From an uncultured Blautia sp. (GTDB taxonomy: Bacteria > Bacillota > Clostridia > Lachnospirales > Lachnospiraceae): a stretch of 46,753 bases of DNA. How positions within the stretch are numbered: the stretch's first letter is position 1; each line of letters opens with the position of its first letter. The stretch lies in contig CATXEA010000025.1 of NCBI GenBank assembly GCA_958367245.1, positions 1 through 46,753 on the forward strand. Reading direction: 5' to 3'. The position numbers and the translations under genes are program-made. The notes below the pieces were generated by a model, which made no database searches, was not told the origin of the DNA, and was given only the letters and a program-made list of their open reading frames with translations. This document shows, piece after piece, positions 25,592 through 34,590 of the stretch.

Positions 25592-25720
25592 CAGTTCGAA
25601 AGAACGTACAAAAGACGTTGTAATGTTATCATTACACATATATTTTTTCATAATAATTGCCCCGGTAAACCACTGCCGGGGCACTCCTCGTATATAGGCC
25701 TTTTTTCAGGGGCTTTTTTT
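25592..25720 (+). ncRNA. Candidate small RNA of about 125 nt
   Basis: The predicted start is near 25592. The 5-prime end can form GTTC-GAAA-GAAC (25594-25605), followed by TGTAATG/CATTACA (25619-25636), then TGCCCCGG/CCGGGGCA (25658-25683), and a 3-prime stem with seven T (25696-25720). GGGGC at 25709-25713 could alternatively pair with GCCCC at 25659-25663. The S1-domain gene has its own promoter beyond the terminator, so this looks like an independent transcript. A 24-codon frame (25624-25698) has no binding site. No known RNA family was recognised. Confidence 0.45.
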
Positions 25721-25741
25721 ATTTCCATTCTTCGGAGGGTG

Positions 25742-25750
25742 TGCTATAAT
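25742..25750 (+). promoter_or_regulatory. Extended -10 promoter of the S1-domain gene
   Basis: TGCTATAAT (TG at 25742-25743, TATAAT 25745-25750), with a weak TTTCCA at 25722-25727 at 17-bp spacing. It lies just after the terminator of the candidate small RNA and 73 nt before the gene. Confidence 0.65.
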
Positions 25751-25822
25751 GAAAAAAACTACGATAATTTTTGAAAGATAAGTGTGAAAAGATATAGAGG
25801 ATAAGCAAAAGGAGAAGGAATT

Positions 25823-26728
25823 ATGGCTGAAACAATGAAAGATTTCGAAGCAGAACTGGAAGCGTCTTTTAAGAAAATTGAAGAAGGTGATATTCTTACA
25901 GGAACTGTAATCAGTGTAGATGAAAAAGAAGTGGTACTTGACCTGAAATATTACGCAGAGGGAATTATTCCGGTGGAGGATTACAGCAGAGAGCCGGGCT
26001 TTAATGTAAAAGAGGAAGTACATGTAGGAGACGAAGTTTCTGCTACTGTCGTAAGAAAAGACGACGGACACGGAAACATTCTTTTATCCAGAACAGAGGC
26101 GAATGATGTGCTTGCATGGGACAGATTAAAAGAATTAAAAGAGTCTGGGGAAGTGTTTGATGTAGTGGTAAAGGGAATTGTAAACGGCGGCGTAATCGCA
26201 TATGTAGAAGACGTTCGCGGATTTATTCCGGCTTCCAAGCTGGCGCTTAATTATGTTGAAGACACAAATGAATATCTGAACAGACATATTCAGGTGCAGG
26301 TGTTTGACGTAGATAAGGAGAGCGACAGACTGATTCTTTCCGCAAAAGAGATTTTAAGAGAAAAAGCAGAAGAGGAGAGAAAGAATAAGGTTTCCAATCT
26401 GGAGGTTGGCCTTGTGACAGAGGGAACAGTAGAAAGTCTTCAGACATATGGAGCTTTCGTAAATCTTGGAAACGGACTTTCCGGTCTTGTTCATATTTCC
26501 CAGATTTGTGAAAAAAGAATAAAGAAACCATCAGAAGTTCTTGCTGTCGGAGATAAGGTAAAAGTAAAAGTTACTGCTGTAAAAGACGGAAAAATCAGTC
26601 TCAGCATAAAAGAAGCTTCTGACGTTATGGCAAAAGAAATAGAAGAAGAAATCATTGAGCTTCCGGATGCGGGAGAGGAAGCAACGACTTCTCTCGGCTC
26701 TTTATTTGCAGGAATCAAATTGGATTAA
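25823..26728 (+). CDS. S1 RNA-binding domain protein
   Basis: 301-aa protein built of three S1 (OB-fold) domains at about 19-92, 105-175 and 193-263. The third is the most canonical, with GTVESLQTYGAFVNLGNGLSG followed by LVHISQI. A short acidic C-terminal tail follows. It resembles the truncated S1-like proteins of Firmicutes (RpsA homologues) rather than the six-domain E. coli S1. It binds RNA, probably in translation or mRNA decay; the exact role is unproved. ATG 25823 follows AAGGAGAAGGAATT. The pyrophosphatase gene follows after 26 nt, probably in the same operon. Confidence 0.88.
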   Translation: MAETMKDFEAELEASFKKIEEGDILTGTVISVDEKEVVLDLKYYAEGIIPVEDYSREPGFNVKEEVHVGDEVSATVVRKDDGHGNILLSRTEANDVLAWDRLKELKESGEVFDVVVKGIVNGGVIAYVEDVRGFIPASKLALNYVEDTNEYLNRHIQVQVFDVDKESDRLILSAKEILREKAEEERKNKVSNLEVGLVTEGTVESLQTYGAFVNLGNGLSGLVHISQICEKRIKKPSEVLAVGDKVKVKVTAVKDGKISLSIKEASDVMAKEIEEEIIELPDAGEEATTSLGSLFAGIKLD

Positions 26729-26754
26729 AATAAAGTGAAAAAGGAAATGTTTTC

Positions 26755-28428
26755 ATGAAAAATCAGGAAAAAATATACGTACTTGGACATAAGAATCCGG
26801 ATACAGATTCTATTTGTTCAGCTATTGCGTATGCAGATATAAAAAACAGAACAGGACAGGGCAATACCAGATATATTCCGAAGCGTGCAGGACAGCTTAA
26901 TGAGGAAACAGAGTATGTTCTCAACAGGTTCGGAGTTCGTCCGCCCGGATACCTTTCCAATATCGGAACCCAGGTAAAGGATATGGACATCCGTATCAGC
27001 CCGGAGGCGGATAAGAGTATGTCTCTGAAGAATGCATGGGATCTCATGCAGGAAAAAAGCATAGTTTCTCTTCCAATCCGTGATAAAGACGGCATACTGG
27101 AAGGGATGATTACTGTGGGAGATATTGCTCAGACCTATATGGATACAACAGACAGTTATCTTCTGTCCAATGCGAGAACCCAGTATAAGCGAATTGCAGA
27201 AACTTTGGAAGGAATCGTAATAGAAGGAAATGAGCATGGGTATTTCGTAAAAGGAAAGGTTCTTGTGGGAACTGCGAATCCGGAAATGATGAAGGCGTAT
27301 ATCGAAGAAGACGACCTTATCATCATGGGAGACCGTGAAGAGGATCATCTTGAGGCGATTGAACAGAATGTAAGCTGTATCATTGTCAGCATGGGGGTGG
27401 AAGTTTCCGAGAAAGTAATCAAGCTTGCCCATGAAAAAGATATTGTGATCATTATGTCGCCCCATGATACTTTTACGATTGCGAGACTGATCAATCAGAG
27501 TATTCCTGTGAAATACATTATGCAGACAGAAAATCTGATTACGTTCAGCACTGAGGACTTCACAGACGATATTCAGGAAATTATGATCAAACACCGCCAT
27601 CGCGCATTCCCTGTCATTAACAAAAAGGGAAAATGTGTGGGAACGATTTCCAGACGAAATTTTCTGGATATTTCGAAAAAAAGGGTGGCTCTTGTAGACC
27701 ATAATGAGAGGACTCAGGCTGTTGATAATATCGAAAAAGCAGAGATTGTGGAAATCATCGATCACCATAAACTGGGCTCTCTTGAGACGATGAAGCCGAT
27801 TTCTTTCCGCAACCAGCCTGTGGGCTGTACTGCTACGATTCTGTATCAGATGTACGGAGAGCAGAGAATAGAAATTTCTCCTACGATTGCAGGGCTTCTC
27901 TGTGCTGCGATTATTTCGGATACACTTATGTTCCGTTCACCGACCTGTACCCTTGCGGACAAAATGGCAGCAGGAGCGCTGGCGCTGATTGCAGATATCA
28001 ATATTGAGCAGTTTGCAAGAGAAATGTTTAAAGCAGGAAGCAACCTGAAAGATAAATCACCGGAAGAGATTTTTTATCAGGATTACAAGAAATTTATTGC
28101 AGAAGGCGATGTAACCTTCGGAGTCGGACAGATCAGCTCTATGGATAATTCAGAGCTTCTGGACATCAAAGAGCGCCTGCTGCCGTTTATGGTAAGCGAA
28201 TGCGGACGTCACGGAGTTACAAGAGTTTACTTTATGCTTACAAATATCATAGAAGAATCAACGGAACTTCTCTATTATGGTGAGGGAAGTGAAGAAATGG
28301 CGAAAACTGCCTTTAATATTGAGCCGGAGAATGAGGCATTCTATCTGAAAGGAATTGTCTCCAGAAAGAAACAGTTGATTCCGGCTCTGATGGAAGCTGC
28401 GGTTATGAGCCAGAACGATTACAATTAA
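26755..28428 (+). CDS. Manganese-dependent inorganic pyrophosphatase with CBS and DRTGG domains
   Basis: 557-aa family II pyrophosphatase (DHH/DHHA2) that cleaves PPi to phosphate. The N-terminal metal motif GHKNPDTDSICSA (about 10-22), the later VDHNE and DHHKLG motifs (about 316-341) and the DHHA2 domain (about 420-550) frame an insert (about 70-310) containing two CBS units separated by a DRTGG domain. CBS-PPases of this type are regulated by adenine nucleotides, and the DRTGG form by diadenosine polyphosphates. ATG 26755 follows AAGGAAATGTTTTC. It lies in a likely operon with the S1-domain gene and the flavin reductase gene. Confidence 0.92.
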   Translation: MKNQEKIYVLGHKNPDTDSICSAIAYADIKNRTGQGNTRYIPKRAGQLNEETEYVLNRFGVRPPGYLSNIGTQVKDMDIRISPEADKSMSLKNAWDLMQEKSIVSLPIRDKDGILEGMITVGDIAQTYMDTTDSYLLSNARTQYKRIAETLEGIVIEGNEHGYFVKGKVLVGTANPEMMKAYIEEDDLIIMGDREEDHLEAIEQNVSCIIVSMGVEVSEKVIKLAHEKDIVIIMSPHDTFTIARLINQSIPVKYIMQTENLITFSTEDFTDDIQEIMIKHRHRAFPVINKKGKCVGTISRRNFLDISKKRVALVDHNERTQAVDNIEKAEIVEIIDHHKLGSLETMKPISFRNQPVGCTATILYQMYGEQRIEISPTIAGLLCAAIISDTLMFRSPTCTLADKMAAGALALIADINIEQFAREMFKAGSNLKDKSPEEIFYQDYKKFIAEGDVTFGVGQISSMDNSELLDIKERLLPFMVSECGRHGVTRVYFMLTNIIEESTELLYYGEGSEEMAKTAFNIEPENEAFYLKGIVSRKKQLIPALMEAAVMSQNDYN

Positions 28429-28440
28429 GGACGGTAAAAA

Positions 28441-29025
28441 ATGTCAAAAAAATTATGGAAGGCAGGAAACATGCTCTATCCGCTTCCGGCAGTTATGGTA
28501 AGCGTATCTGACGGAAAAGGAAATGATAATATCATTACTGTGGCATGGGCCGGAACTGTCTGTACAAATCCGCCGATGGTTTCTATTTCCGTGAGACCAT
28601 CCCGGTATTCGTATCAGATGATAAAAGATACAGGAGAATTTGTCATCAATCTTACGACAGAGGAACTGGCGTATGCTACAGATTATTGCGGCGTGCGCTC
28701 AGGAAGAGACGTAGATAAGTTTGCGGAAATGAATCTTACAAAAGAAAAGGCGGAGTATGTTAAAGTACCGCTTATTAAAGAGTCTCCGGTTTCGATTGAG
28801 TGCAGGGTGAAAGAAGTAAAGGAATTGGGTTCTCATCATATGTTTCTTGCAGAGGTGCTTGCAGTTCATGCAGATGAGGCATATATGGATGAAAAGGAGA
28901 AATTTCACCTGAATAAAGCCCGCCCCCTTGTATATTCTCACGGGGAATATCTTGGAACAGGGAAGAAGCTGGGAACCTTTGGATACAGTGTGAAAAAGAA
29001 AAGGAAAGCCCGCAGAAAAGCTTGA
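28441..29025 (+). CDS. Flavin reductase-like FMN-binding protein
   Basis: 194-aa protein of the Flavin_Reduct family (PF01613). The core includes VAWAGTVCTNPPMVSISVRP (about 34-53), which forms the FMN-binding sheet, and EFVINLTTEELA. These proteins reduce flavin with NAD(P)H or carry bound FMN as flavoredoxin-like electron carriers. The electron partner is not clear here. The C terminus is very basic (VKKKRKARRKA). It starts 12 nt after the pyrophosphatase stop. Confidence 0.88.
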   Translation: MSKKLWKAGNMLYPLPAVMVSVSDGKGNDNIITVAWAGTVCTNPPMVSISVRPSRYSYQMIKDTGEFVINLTTEELAYATDYCGVRSGRDVDKFAEMNLTKEKAEYVKVPLIKESPVSIECRVKEVKELGSHHMFLAEVLAVHADEAYMDEKEKFHLNKARPLVYSHGEYLGTGKKLGTFGYSVKKKRKARRKA

Positions 29026-29065
29026 AGAAGCAATTAAAATTATGCTAAAATGAAAGGACACAGGG

Positions 29066-29593
29066 ATGAACAATGTGACATTGATCGGAATGCCGGGAGC
29101 TGGAAAAAGCACTCTCGGCGTTGTCCTTGCCAAGATACTTGGATATGAATTTCTGGATTCTGATCTCCTGATCCAGAAACAGGAAAAAAAGCGTCTTTCC
29201 CGCATTATTGAAGAAAAAGGGACAGAAGGCTTCATGGCTGTAGAGAATCGTGTGAATGCGTCCATAGAGGCGGAAAATACAGTGATTGCTACCGGCGGAA
29301 GTGTGGTATACTGCGACGAGGCAATGCAGCATCTGAAGTCAATTGGCAGGGTCGTATATCTGAAGTTATCTCTCGAGGCAGTTTCCAGACGGCTCGGTAA
29401 TCTGAAAGGACGGGGCGTTGTATTAAAGGATGGCCAGACCTTAAAGGAGTTATACGAGGAAAGAACTCCTTTATATGAAAAATATGCGGACATTGTGATA
29501 GATGAAGAAGGGAAAGATTTGGAAGCAAGTCTGCAGGCAGTTTTGGAGATACTGAATAGTGAAAAAGTAACTGTTGACACAGGAAGAGCCTGA
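29066..29593 (+). CDS. Shikimate kinase-like P-loop kinase
   Basis: 175-aa kinase with Walker A GMPGAGKST (8-16), the Asp region FLDSDLLIQ (about 30-38) and IATGGSVVY (about 73-81), all as in AroK. The canonical substrate-lid sequence RPLL is not present; GRGVVLKDG and a later ERTPLYEKYAD occupy that region. It could be a genuine shikimate kinase of a divergent subgroup or an enzyme with a related substrate. No other aromatic-pathway gene is nearby. ATG 29066 follows GAAAGGACACAGGG. murA follows with its own promoter. Confidence 0.75.
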   Translation: MNNVTLIGMPGAGKSTLGVVLAKILGYEFLDSDLLIQKQEKKRLSRIIEEKGTEGFMAVENRVNASIEAENTVIATGGSVVYCDEAMQHLKSIGRVVYLKLSLEAVSRRLGNLKGRGVVLKDGQTLKELYEERTPLYEKYADIVIDEEGKDLEASLQAVLEILNSEKVTVDTGRA

Positions 29594-29622
29594 ACGAGTT
29601 TTTGCGAAAGAAATAATTTTTG

Positions 29623-29650
29623 TTTACAAATGGTGAAACTATGTTATAAT
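29623..29650 (+). promoter_or_regulatory. murA promoter
   Basis: TTTACA (29623-29628) and TATAAT (29645-29650) with a 16-bp spacer. The leader to the murA ATG is about 98 nt, with no obvious terminator. Confidence 0.75.
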
Positions 29651-29754
29651 ATACAACTGATTTCCAAGAAAGAACTGTATACAGTACGGAGCTTTCATTT
29701 TCAGTAAAAATTTCGTTATCGCTCGTGGAGTGTAAATAATCATAGAGGTGTATT

Positions 29755-31047
29755 ATGGAACAGTATGTTATAAAAGGTGGCAACCCTTTAGTCGGTGAAG
29801 TTGAGATTGGCGGCGCGAAAAATGCGGCTTTGGCAATTTTGGCAGCAGCGATTATGACAGATGAAACTATTTTAATTGAAAATCTGCCGGATGTAAGAGA
29901 CATCAATGTACTGCTTGAAGCAATTGCCGGTATCGGCGCGCAGGTAGAAAGAATCAATCATTCTACAGTAAAGATTAATGGTTCAACTATCGGCGATGTC
30001 AGTGTAGACTATGAATATATCAAAAAAATCCGTGCTTCCTACTATCTTCTGGGAGCGCTGCTTGGCAAATACAAACATGCAGAAGTTCCGCTTCCAGGCG
30101 GATGCAACATCGGAAGCCGTCCGATTGACCAGCATCTGAAGGGATTCCGTGCGCTTGGCGCAGATGTGGATATCCTTCACGGAGCGATTGTGGCTAAAGC
30201 GAAAAATCTTCACGGAAGTCATATCTTTTTGGACGTGGTATCTGTAGGCGCTACAATCAATATTATGATGGCGGCAGCTATGGCGCCGGGACGTACGATT
30301 ATCGAGAATGCGGCAAGAGAGCCTCATGTAGTTGATGTTGCCAATTTCCTGAACAGTATGGGCGCTAATATTAAAGGCGCAGGTACAGACGTGATTCGTA
30401 TTAAAGGTGTGGAGAAGCTTCATCGCACAGAGTATTCTATTATTCCGGACCAGATTGAAGCAGGTACTTTTATGTTTGCGGCAGCGGCTACAGGCGGAGA
30501 TATTACAGTTAAAAACGTAATTCCGAAGCATCTGGAAGCTACCACAGCGAAACTGGAAGAAATCGGATGTGAAGTACAGGAATTTGATGATGCAGTACGT
30601 GTCCGCGCTACAGGAAAGCTTCGCCGTACTCATGTAAAGACACTTCCATATCCGGGATATCCGACAGATATGCAGCCTCAGATCGGTGTAACGCTGACAC
30701 TTGCGGAAGGTACCAGTATCGTTACAGAAAGTATTTTTGAAAATCGTTTCAAATATGCGGACGAGCTTGCACGCATGGGCGCTCATATCAAGGTAGAAGG
30801 CAATTCTGCAATCATTGACGGCGTGAAGAAGCTCACAGGCGCCAGAGTCAGCGCTCCTGATTTACGTGCAGGCGCAGCTCTTGTTATTGCAGGTCTGGCA
30901 GCAGAGGGCGTGACGATTGTAGATGATATTGTCTATATCCAGAGAGGATATGAGAATTTCGAGGAGAAGCTTCGTTCTCTGGGAGCGCAGATTGAGAAAG
31001 TTTCCAGTGAAAAGGAGATTCAGAAATTCCGTCTTCGCGTAGGATGA
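29755..31047 (+). CDS. murA: UDP-N-acetylglucosamine 1-carboxyvinyltransferase
   Basis: 430-aa enzyme for the first committed step of peptidoglycan precursor synthesis: enolpyruvyl transfer from PEP to UDP-GlcNAc. The start MEQYVIKGGNPLVGEVEIGGAKN has the conserved Lys-Asn pair (22-23). IRASYYLLG follows at about 92, and the catalytic-loop PGGCNIGSRP puts C117 where fosfomycin attacks. Length is standard. ATG 29755 follows GAGGTGTATT. This looks like one of the two MurA copies common in Firmicutes. Confidence 0.96.
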   Translation: MEQYVIKGGNPLVGEVEIGGAKNAALAILAAAIMTDETILIENLPDVRDINVLLEAIAGIGAQVERINHSTVKINGSTIGDVSVDYEYIKKIRASYYLLGALLGKYKHAEVPLPGGCNIGSRPIDQHLKGFRALGADVDILHGAIVAKAKNLHGSHIFLDVVSVGATINIMMAAAMAPGRTIIENAAREPHVVDVANFLNSMGANIKGAGTDVIRIKGVEKLHRTEYSIIPDQIEAGTFMFAAAATGGDITVKNVIPKHLEATTAKLEEIGCEVQEFDDAVRVRATGKLRRTHVKTLPYPGYPTDMQPQIGVTLTLAEGTSIVTESIFENRFKYADELARMGAHIKVEGNSAIIDGVKKLTGARVSAPDLRAGAALVIAGLAAEGVTIVDDIVYIQRGYENFEEKLRSLGAQIEKVSSEKEIQKFRLRVG

Positions 31048-31095
31048 TCCTGTTTTGGGACGTTTATAAATATTTGATAAAAAACAAAAAAAATG

Positions 31096-31124
31096 TTGAC
31101 AATCCGAAGCAATGAGTATATTGT
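31096..31124 (+). promoter_or_regulatory. Promoter of the metK riboswitch transcript
   Basis: TTGACA (31096-31101) with TATTGT (31119-31124) at 17 bp. The transcript would begin about 25 nt before the aptamer. Confidence 0.7.
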
Positions 31125-31158
31125 ATGGGATGCAGCAATCAATAAAAGATAAAAATAG

Positions 31159-31305
31159 CCTTTTATTCAGAGTGGTGGAGATACAAAGGATCTGTGAAGC
31201 CACGGCAACCCCTGAAAACAGGAAGGTGCCAGCCTGAGCGAGTAATCGAACAATAAGAGGATTGTTTATGAGATAGAACAGTCCGATTAGTTCGGGCTGT
31301 TTTTA
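31159..31305 (+). promoter_or_regulatory. SAM-I riboswitch (S-box leader) controlling metK
   Basis: Aptamer 31159-31260. P1 pairs 31159-31167 with 31252-31260, and the conserved GGTGGAG, GAAGCCACGGCAACC and AGGTGCCA segments are present. The terminator is ACAGTCCGA/TCGGGCTGT (31278-31286 with 31292-31300) plus a T run. A competing hairpin AACAAT/ATTGTT (31249-31254 with 31261-31266) overlaps the P1 right arm. When SAM is bound the terminator should form, so high SAM would lower expression of metK. Confidence 0.93.
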
Positions 31306-31334
31306 CTTATTCTGAAAAAATAAAGGAGAATACA

Positions 31335-32513
31335 ATGGAGAAAATTTTATTTACATCTGAATCTGTAACAGAAGGCCATCCGGATAAAATGTGCGACGCT
31401 ATTTCCGACGCCATTCTCGACGCTCTTATGGAGCAGGACCCGATGAGCCGTGTAGCATGTGAGACTGCTACAACAACAGGTCTTGTACTTGTTATGGGTG
31501 AAATTACTACAAACGCTTACGTGGATATTCAGAAAATCGTAAGAGATACTGTTCGTGAAATCGGTTATACACGCGGTAAATTCGGTTTTGATGCAGATAC
31601 CTGCGGTGTTATCACAGCTATCGACGAGCAGTCAGCCGACATCGCGCTTGGCGTAGATAAAGCTCTGGAAGCAAAAATGGGCGAGGATGAGATTGATGCA
31701 ATCGGCGCAGGCGATCAGGGTATGATGTTCGGTTACGCTACAAACGAGACAGAAGAGTATATGCCATATGCAATCAATCTGGCACATAAGCTTGCTTATC
31801 AGCTTACAAAGGTTCGTAAAGACGGCACATTAAGCTACTTAAGACCTGATGGAAAGACTCAGGTTACAGTAGAGTACAATGAAGAAGGTAAACCATTCCG
31901 TCTTGATGCAGTTGTATGCTCCACACAGCATGATCCGGAGGTAACTCAGGAACAGATTCATGAAGACATTAAAAAATATGTATTTGATGCAATCATTCCG
32001 GCGGATATGGTTGATGAAAACACGAAATATTTCATTAATCCGACAGGACGTTTCGTAATCGGCGGACCTCACGGCGACAGCGGTCTTACAGGAAGAAAGA
32101 TTATCGTAGATACTTACGGTGGAATGGGACGTCACGGCGGCGGCGCTTTCTCCGGAAAGGACTGTACAAAGGTTGACCGTTCTGCAGCATATGCAGCCCG
32201 CTACGTTGCAAAGAATATTGTAGCGGCAGGACTTGCAGATAAATGTGAAATCCAGCTTTCTTACGCAATCGGTGTAGCGCAGCCTACATCCATTAATGTT
32301 CAGACATTTGGAACAGGTAAATTGTCCGATACAAAGCTGGTAGAGATTATCCGTGAAAATTTCGACCTTCGTCCGGCAGGAATTATCAAGATGCTTGACC
32401 TTCGCCGTCCAATCTACAAACAGACAGCGGCATATGGACATTTCGGAAGAACTGACGTAGAGCTTCCATGGGAAAAACTGGACAAAGTTGAAGATTTAAA
32501 GAAATACTTATAA
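31335..32513 (+). CDS. metK: S-adenosylmethionine synthase
   Basis: 392-aa enzyme that makes SAM from methionine and ATP. Signature sequences are EGHPDKMCDAISDAILDAL (about 13-31), GAGDQGMMFGYA (about 117-128) and the phosphate-binding GGGAFSGKDCTKVDRS (about 264-279). The standard length, the AAGGAGAATACA ribosome site and the upstream SAM-I riboswitch give a closed feedback loop. A terminator follows the stop. Confidence 0.98.
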   Translation: MEKILFTSESVTEGHPDKMCDAISDAILDALMEQDPMSRVACETATTTGLVLVMGEITTNAYVDIQKIVRDTVREIGYTRGKFGFDADTCGVITAIDEQSADIALGVDKALEAKMGEDEIDAIGAGDQGMMFGYATNETEEYMPYAINLAHKLAYQLTKVRKDGTLSYLRPDGKTQVTVEYNEEGKPFRLDAVVCSTQHDPEVTQEQIHEDIKKYVFDAIIPADMVDENTKYFINPTGRFVIGGPHGDSGLTGRKIIVDTYGGMGRHGGGAFSGKDCTKVDRSAAYAARYVAKNIVAAGLADKCEIQLSYAIGVAQPTSINVQTFGTGKLSDTKLVEIIRENFDLRPAGIIKMLDLRRPIYKQTAAYGHFGRTDVELPWEKLDKVEDLKKYL

Positions 32514-32548
32514 TTTTTTCGGAATTATAAAAAAATAAAAACATACAG

Positions 32549-32593
32549 AGCCCTTCGTAATTTTCAGACTGAGATTGCGGAGGGCTTTTCTTT
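32549..32593 (+). terminator. Terminator of metK
   Basis: AGCCCTTCGTAA (32549-32560) pairs with TTGCGGAGGGCT (32575-32586) with a few mismatches, followed by a T-rich tail. Confidence 0.8.
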
Positions 32594-32717
32594 TTATAAA
32601 AAATTTAGAGATGGTCCGGAGGCTTTATGATATAATAGCTTTACAGAACGAAATAATGTTGTACGTGATTATTTTGACATTAAATCAGAAATTCTAAGAA
32701 AGAACGGAGCATTTTTT

Positions 32718-33869
32718 ATGAAAATGAAAACAAGGATTATTGTCGGCTTTGTGATGATTATTCTGGTTCCGCTTCTGCTTTTTTCCGCGACTCTGTATGG
32801 TTTCAGTCAGTCTCGGGCGAAACAGATTCTGGAGGAAAGAAGCGGCGATTCACAGGAAATTGTTTATGACATCATCACGGAAATAAACAATAGTCAGATG
32901 CAGGTAAGACTAATGACGAAGGATCTGTTGTTTACAGCGTTGGTTATTTTGCTGTTTACAGCACTGTCTGTAGGTTTATGGATTTACAGAAGTATAGCTG
33001 CCCCCCTTTTGAATCTGAAAAAAGCTACCCATAATATCAAAGAAGGCAATCTTGACTTCGTGCTGGAAGTGGAGGGGAACGATGAATTTTCGGAGCTTTG
33101 TCAGGACTTCGAGGAAATGCGCCGCAGGCTGAAGGAATCTGCTGAGGAAAAGGTACTGCTTGACAGAGAAAATAAAGAACTGATCAGCAATATTTCCCAT
33201 GATTTAAAGACTCCTATCACAGCGGTAAAGGGATATGTGGAGGGCATTATGGACGGTGTTGCCGACACACCGGAAAAGATGGAGCGCTACATTAAAACAA
33301 TTTATAACAAGACAAATGAGATGGACCATCTCATTAATGAACTGACCTTTTATTCCAAAATTGACACGAACAGGATACCGTATACGTTCAGTAAACTGAA
33401 TGTTGAGGATTATTTCGGAGACTGTGCAGAGGAAATTGGTCTGGAACTGGAAACAAGAAACATAGAGCTTGTCTATGCAAATTATGTAGAACAAAATGTT
33501 CTTATAATAGCGGACGGAGAACAGATTCGCCGTGTAATACACAATATTATCAGCAATGCCATCAAATATATGGAAAAGGACAGAAAGATTATCCAGATTC
33601 GTGTAAAGGATGTAGGTGATTTTATTCAGGTGGAGATTGAAGATAACGGCAAGGGAATCGCTTCCAAGGATCTGACGCACGTATTTGACCGTTTTTACCG
33701 CACAGATGTATCCAGAAACTCATCAAAGGGCGGAAGCGGAATAGGGCTTTCCATCGTGAAAAAAATTATCGAAGATCACGGAGGGAAAGTGTGGGCTACA
33801 AGCAGGCTTGGAATTGGAACTATTATGTATTTTGTACTTAGAAAATATCAGGAGGTACCGGCAGAATGA
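32718..33869 (+). CDS. Membrane sensor histidine kinase
   Basis: 383 aa. Membrane segments at 7-27 and 70-90 enclose a short extracellular loop of about 42 residues, too small for a large sensor domain. HAMP is at about 91-143. The HisKA phosphoacceptor is H161 in SHDLKTP. The HATPase domain has the N-box HNIISNAIKY (275-284), DNGKG (309-313) and GGSGIGL (338-344). The gene overlaps the response-regulator gene by 4 nt (ATGA). A TATAAT at 32631-32636 may serve as -10. The stimulus is unknown; small-loop kinases often sense events within the membrane or act with partner proteins. Confidence 0.93.
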   Translation: MKMKTRIIVGFVMIILVPLLLFSATLYGFSQSRAKQILEERSGDSQEIVYDIITEINNSQMQVRLMTKDLLFTALVILLFTALSVGLWIYRSIAAPLLNLKKATHNIKEGNLDFVLEVEGNDEFSELCQDFEEMRRRLKESAEEKVLLDRENKELISNISHDLKTPITAVKGYVEGIMDGVADTPEKMERYIKTIYNKTNEMDHLINELTFYSKIDTNRIPYTFSKLNVEDYFGDCAEEIGLELETRNIELVYANYVEQNVLIIADGEQIRRVIHNIISNAIKYMEKDRKIIQIRVKDVGDFIQVEIEDNGKGIASKDLTHVFDRFYRTDVSRNSSKGGSGIGLSIVKKIIEDHGGKVWATSRLGIGTIMYFVLRKYQEVPAE

Positions 33870-34555
33870 GCAGGATTTTAATTATAGAAGACGAAGAAGC
33901 AATTGCAGATTTGGAGAAGGATTATCTGGAGCTGTCCGGCTTTGATGTAGAAATCTGTAATCGCGGAGACAAAGGACTGGAACGGGCATTGAGCGAGGAA
34001 TTCGATCTGATTATTCTGGATTTGATGCTTCCTGAGGTTGACGGTTTTGAAATATGCAGACAGGTTCGTCAGGAAAAGAATACCCCGATTATCATGGTAT
34101 CTGCCAAGAGGGATGATATTGATAAAATCAGAGGGCTTGGCCTTGGGGCAGACGATTATATGACGAAGCCATTCAGTCCCAGCGAGCTTGTGGCAAGAGT
34201 AAAAGCGCATATGGAGCGTTATAATCGTCTTATCGGTTCACAGGTGCAGAAGAATGATATCGTGGAAATCCGTGGAATCAAGATTGATAAAACTGCCCGA
34301 AGAGTGTGGATTAACGGAGAGGAAACAACCTTTACGTCTAAAGAGTATGACCTTTTAACCTTCCTCGCGCAGAATCCGAACAGAGTATTTACGAAAGAAG
34401 AGCTGTTTCGGGAAATCTGGGATATGGAGTCTGTGGGAGATATCGCGACAGTTACCGTGCATATCAAGAAGCTCCGTGAAAAAATAGAAGTAAACACAGC
34501 GAAGCCTCAGTACATTGAGACGATCTGGGGCGTAGGCTACCGATTCAAGGTGTGA
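33866..34555 (+). CDS. OmpR/PhoB-family response regulator
   Basis: 229 aa. The receiver has acidic E8/D9, phosphoacceptor D52 (LIILDLMLPEVDG), S79 and K101 (MTKPFS). The C-terminal winged-helix DNA-binding domain (about 130-229) ends VGYRFKV. The start overlaps the kinase stop, and AGGAGG lies upstream. OmpR/PhoB proteins bind tandem 10-11-bp direct repeats, such as those at 25541-25573 in this window, but a link between the two is only a suggestion. Confidence 0.94.
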   Translation: MSRILIIEDEEAIADLEKDYLELSGFDVEICNRGDKGLERALSEEFDLIILDLMLPEVDGFEICRQVRQEKNTPIIMVSAKRDDIDKIRGLGLGADDYMTKPFSPSELVARVKAHMERYNRLIGSQVQKNDIVEIRGIKIDKTARRVWINGEETTFTSKEYDLLTFLAQNPNRVFTKEELFREIWDMESVGDIATVTVHIKKLREKIEVNTAKPQYIETIWGVGYRFKV

Positions 34556-34590
34556 TTCAGATTGTATAAACTGGTTGAAAGGGATGTCTT

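Noticed and set aside
25640..25700. 24-codon peptide within the candidate small RNA
   Set aside because: No ribosome binding site and it spans the GC-rich hairpin.
29983..30786. 267-codon frame opposite murA
   Set aside because: Fully inside a certain gene, no binding site, Cys/His/Asn-rich composition typical of an antisense shadow.
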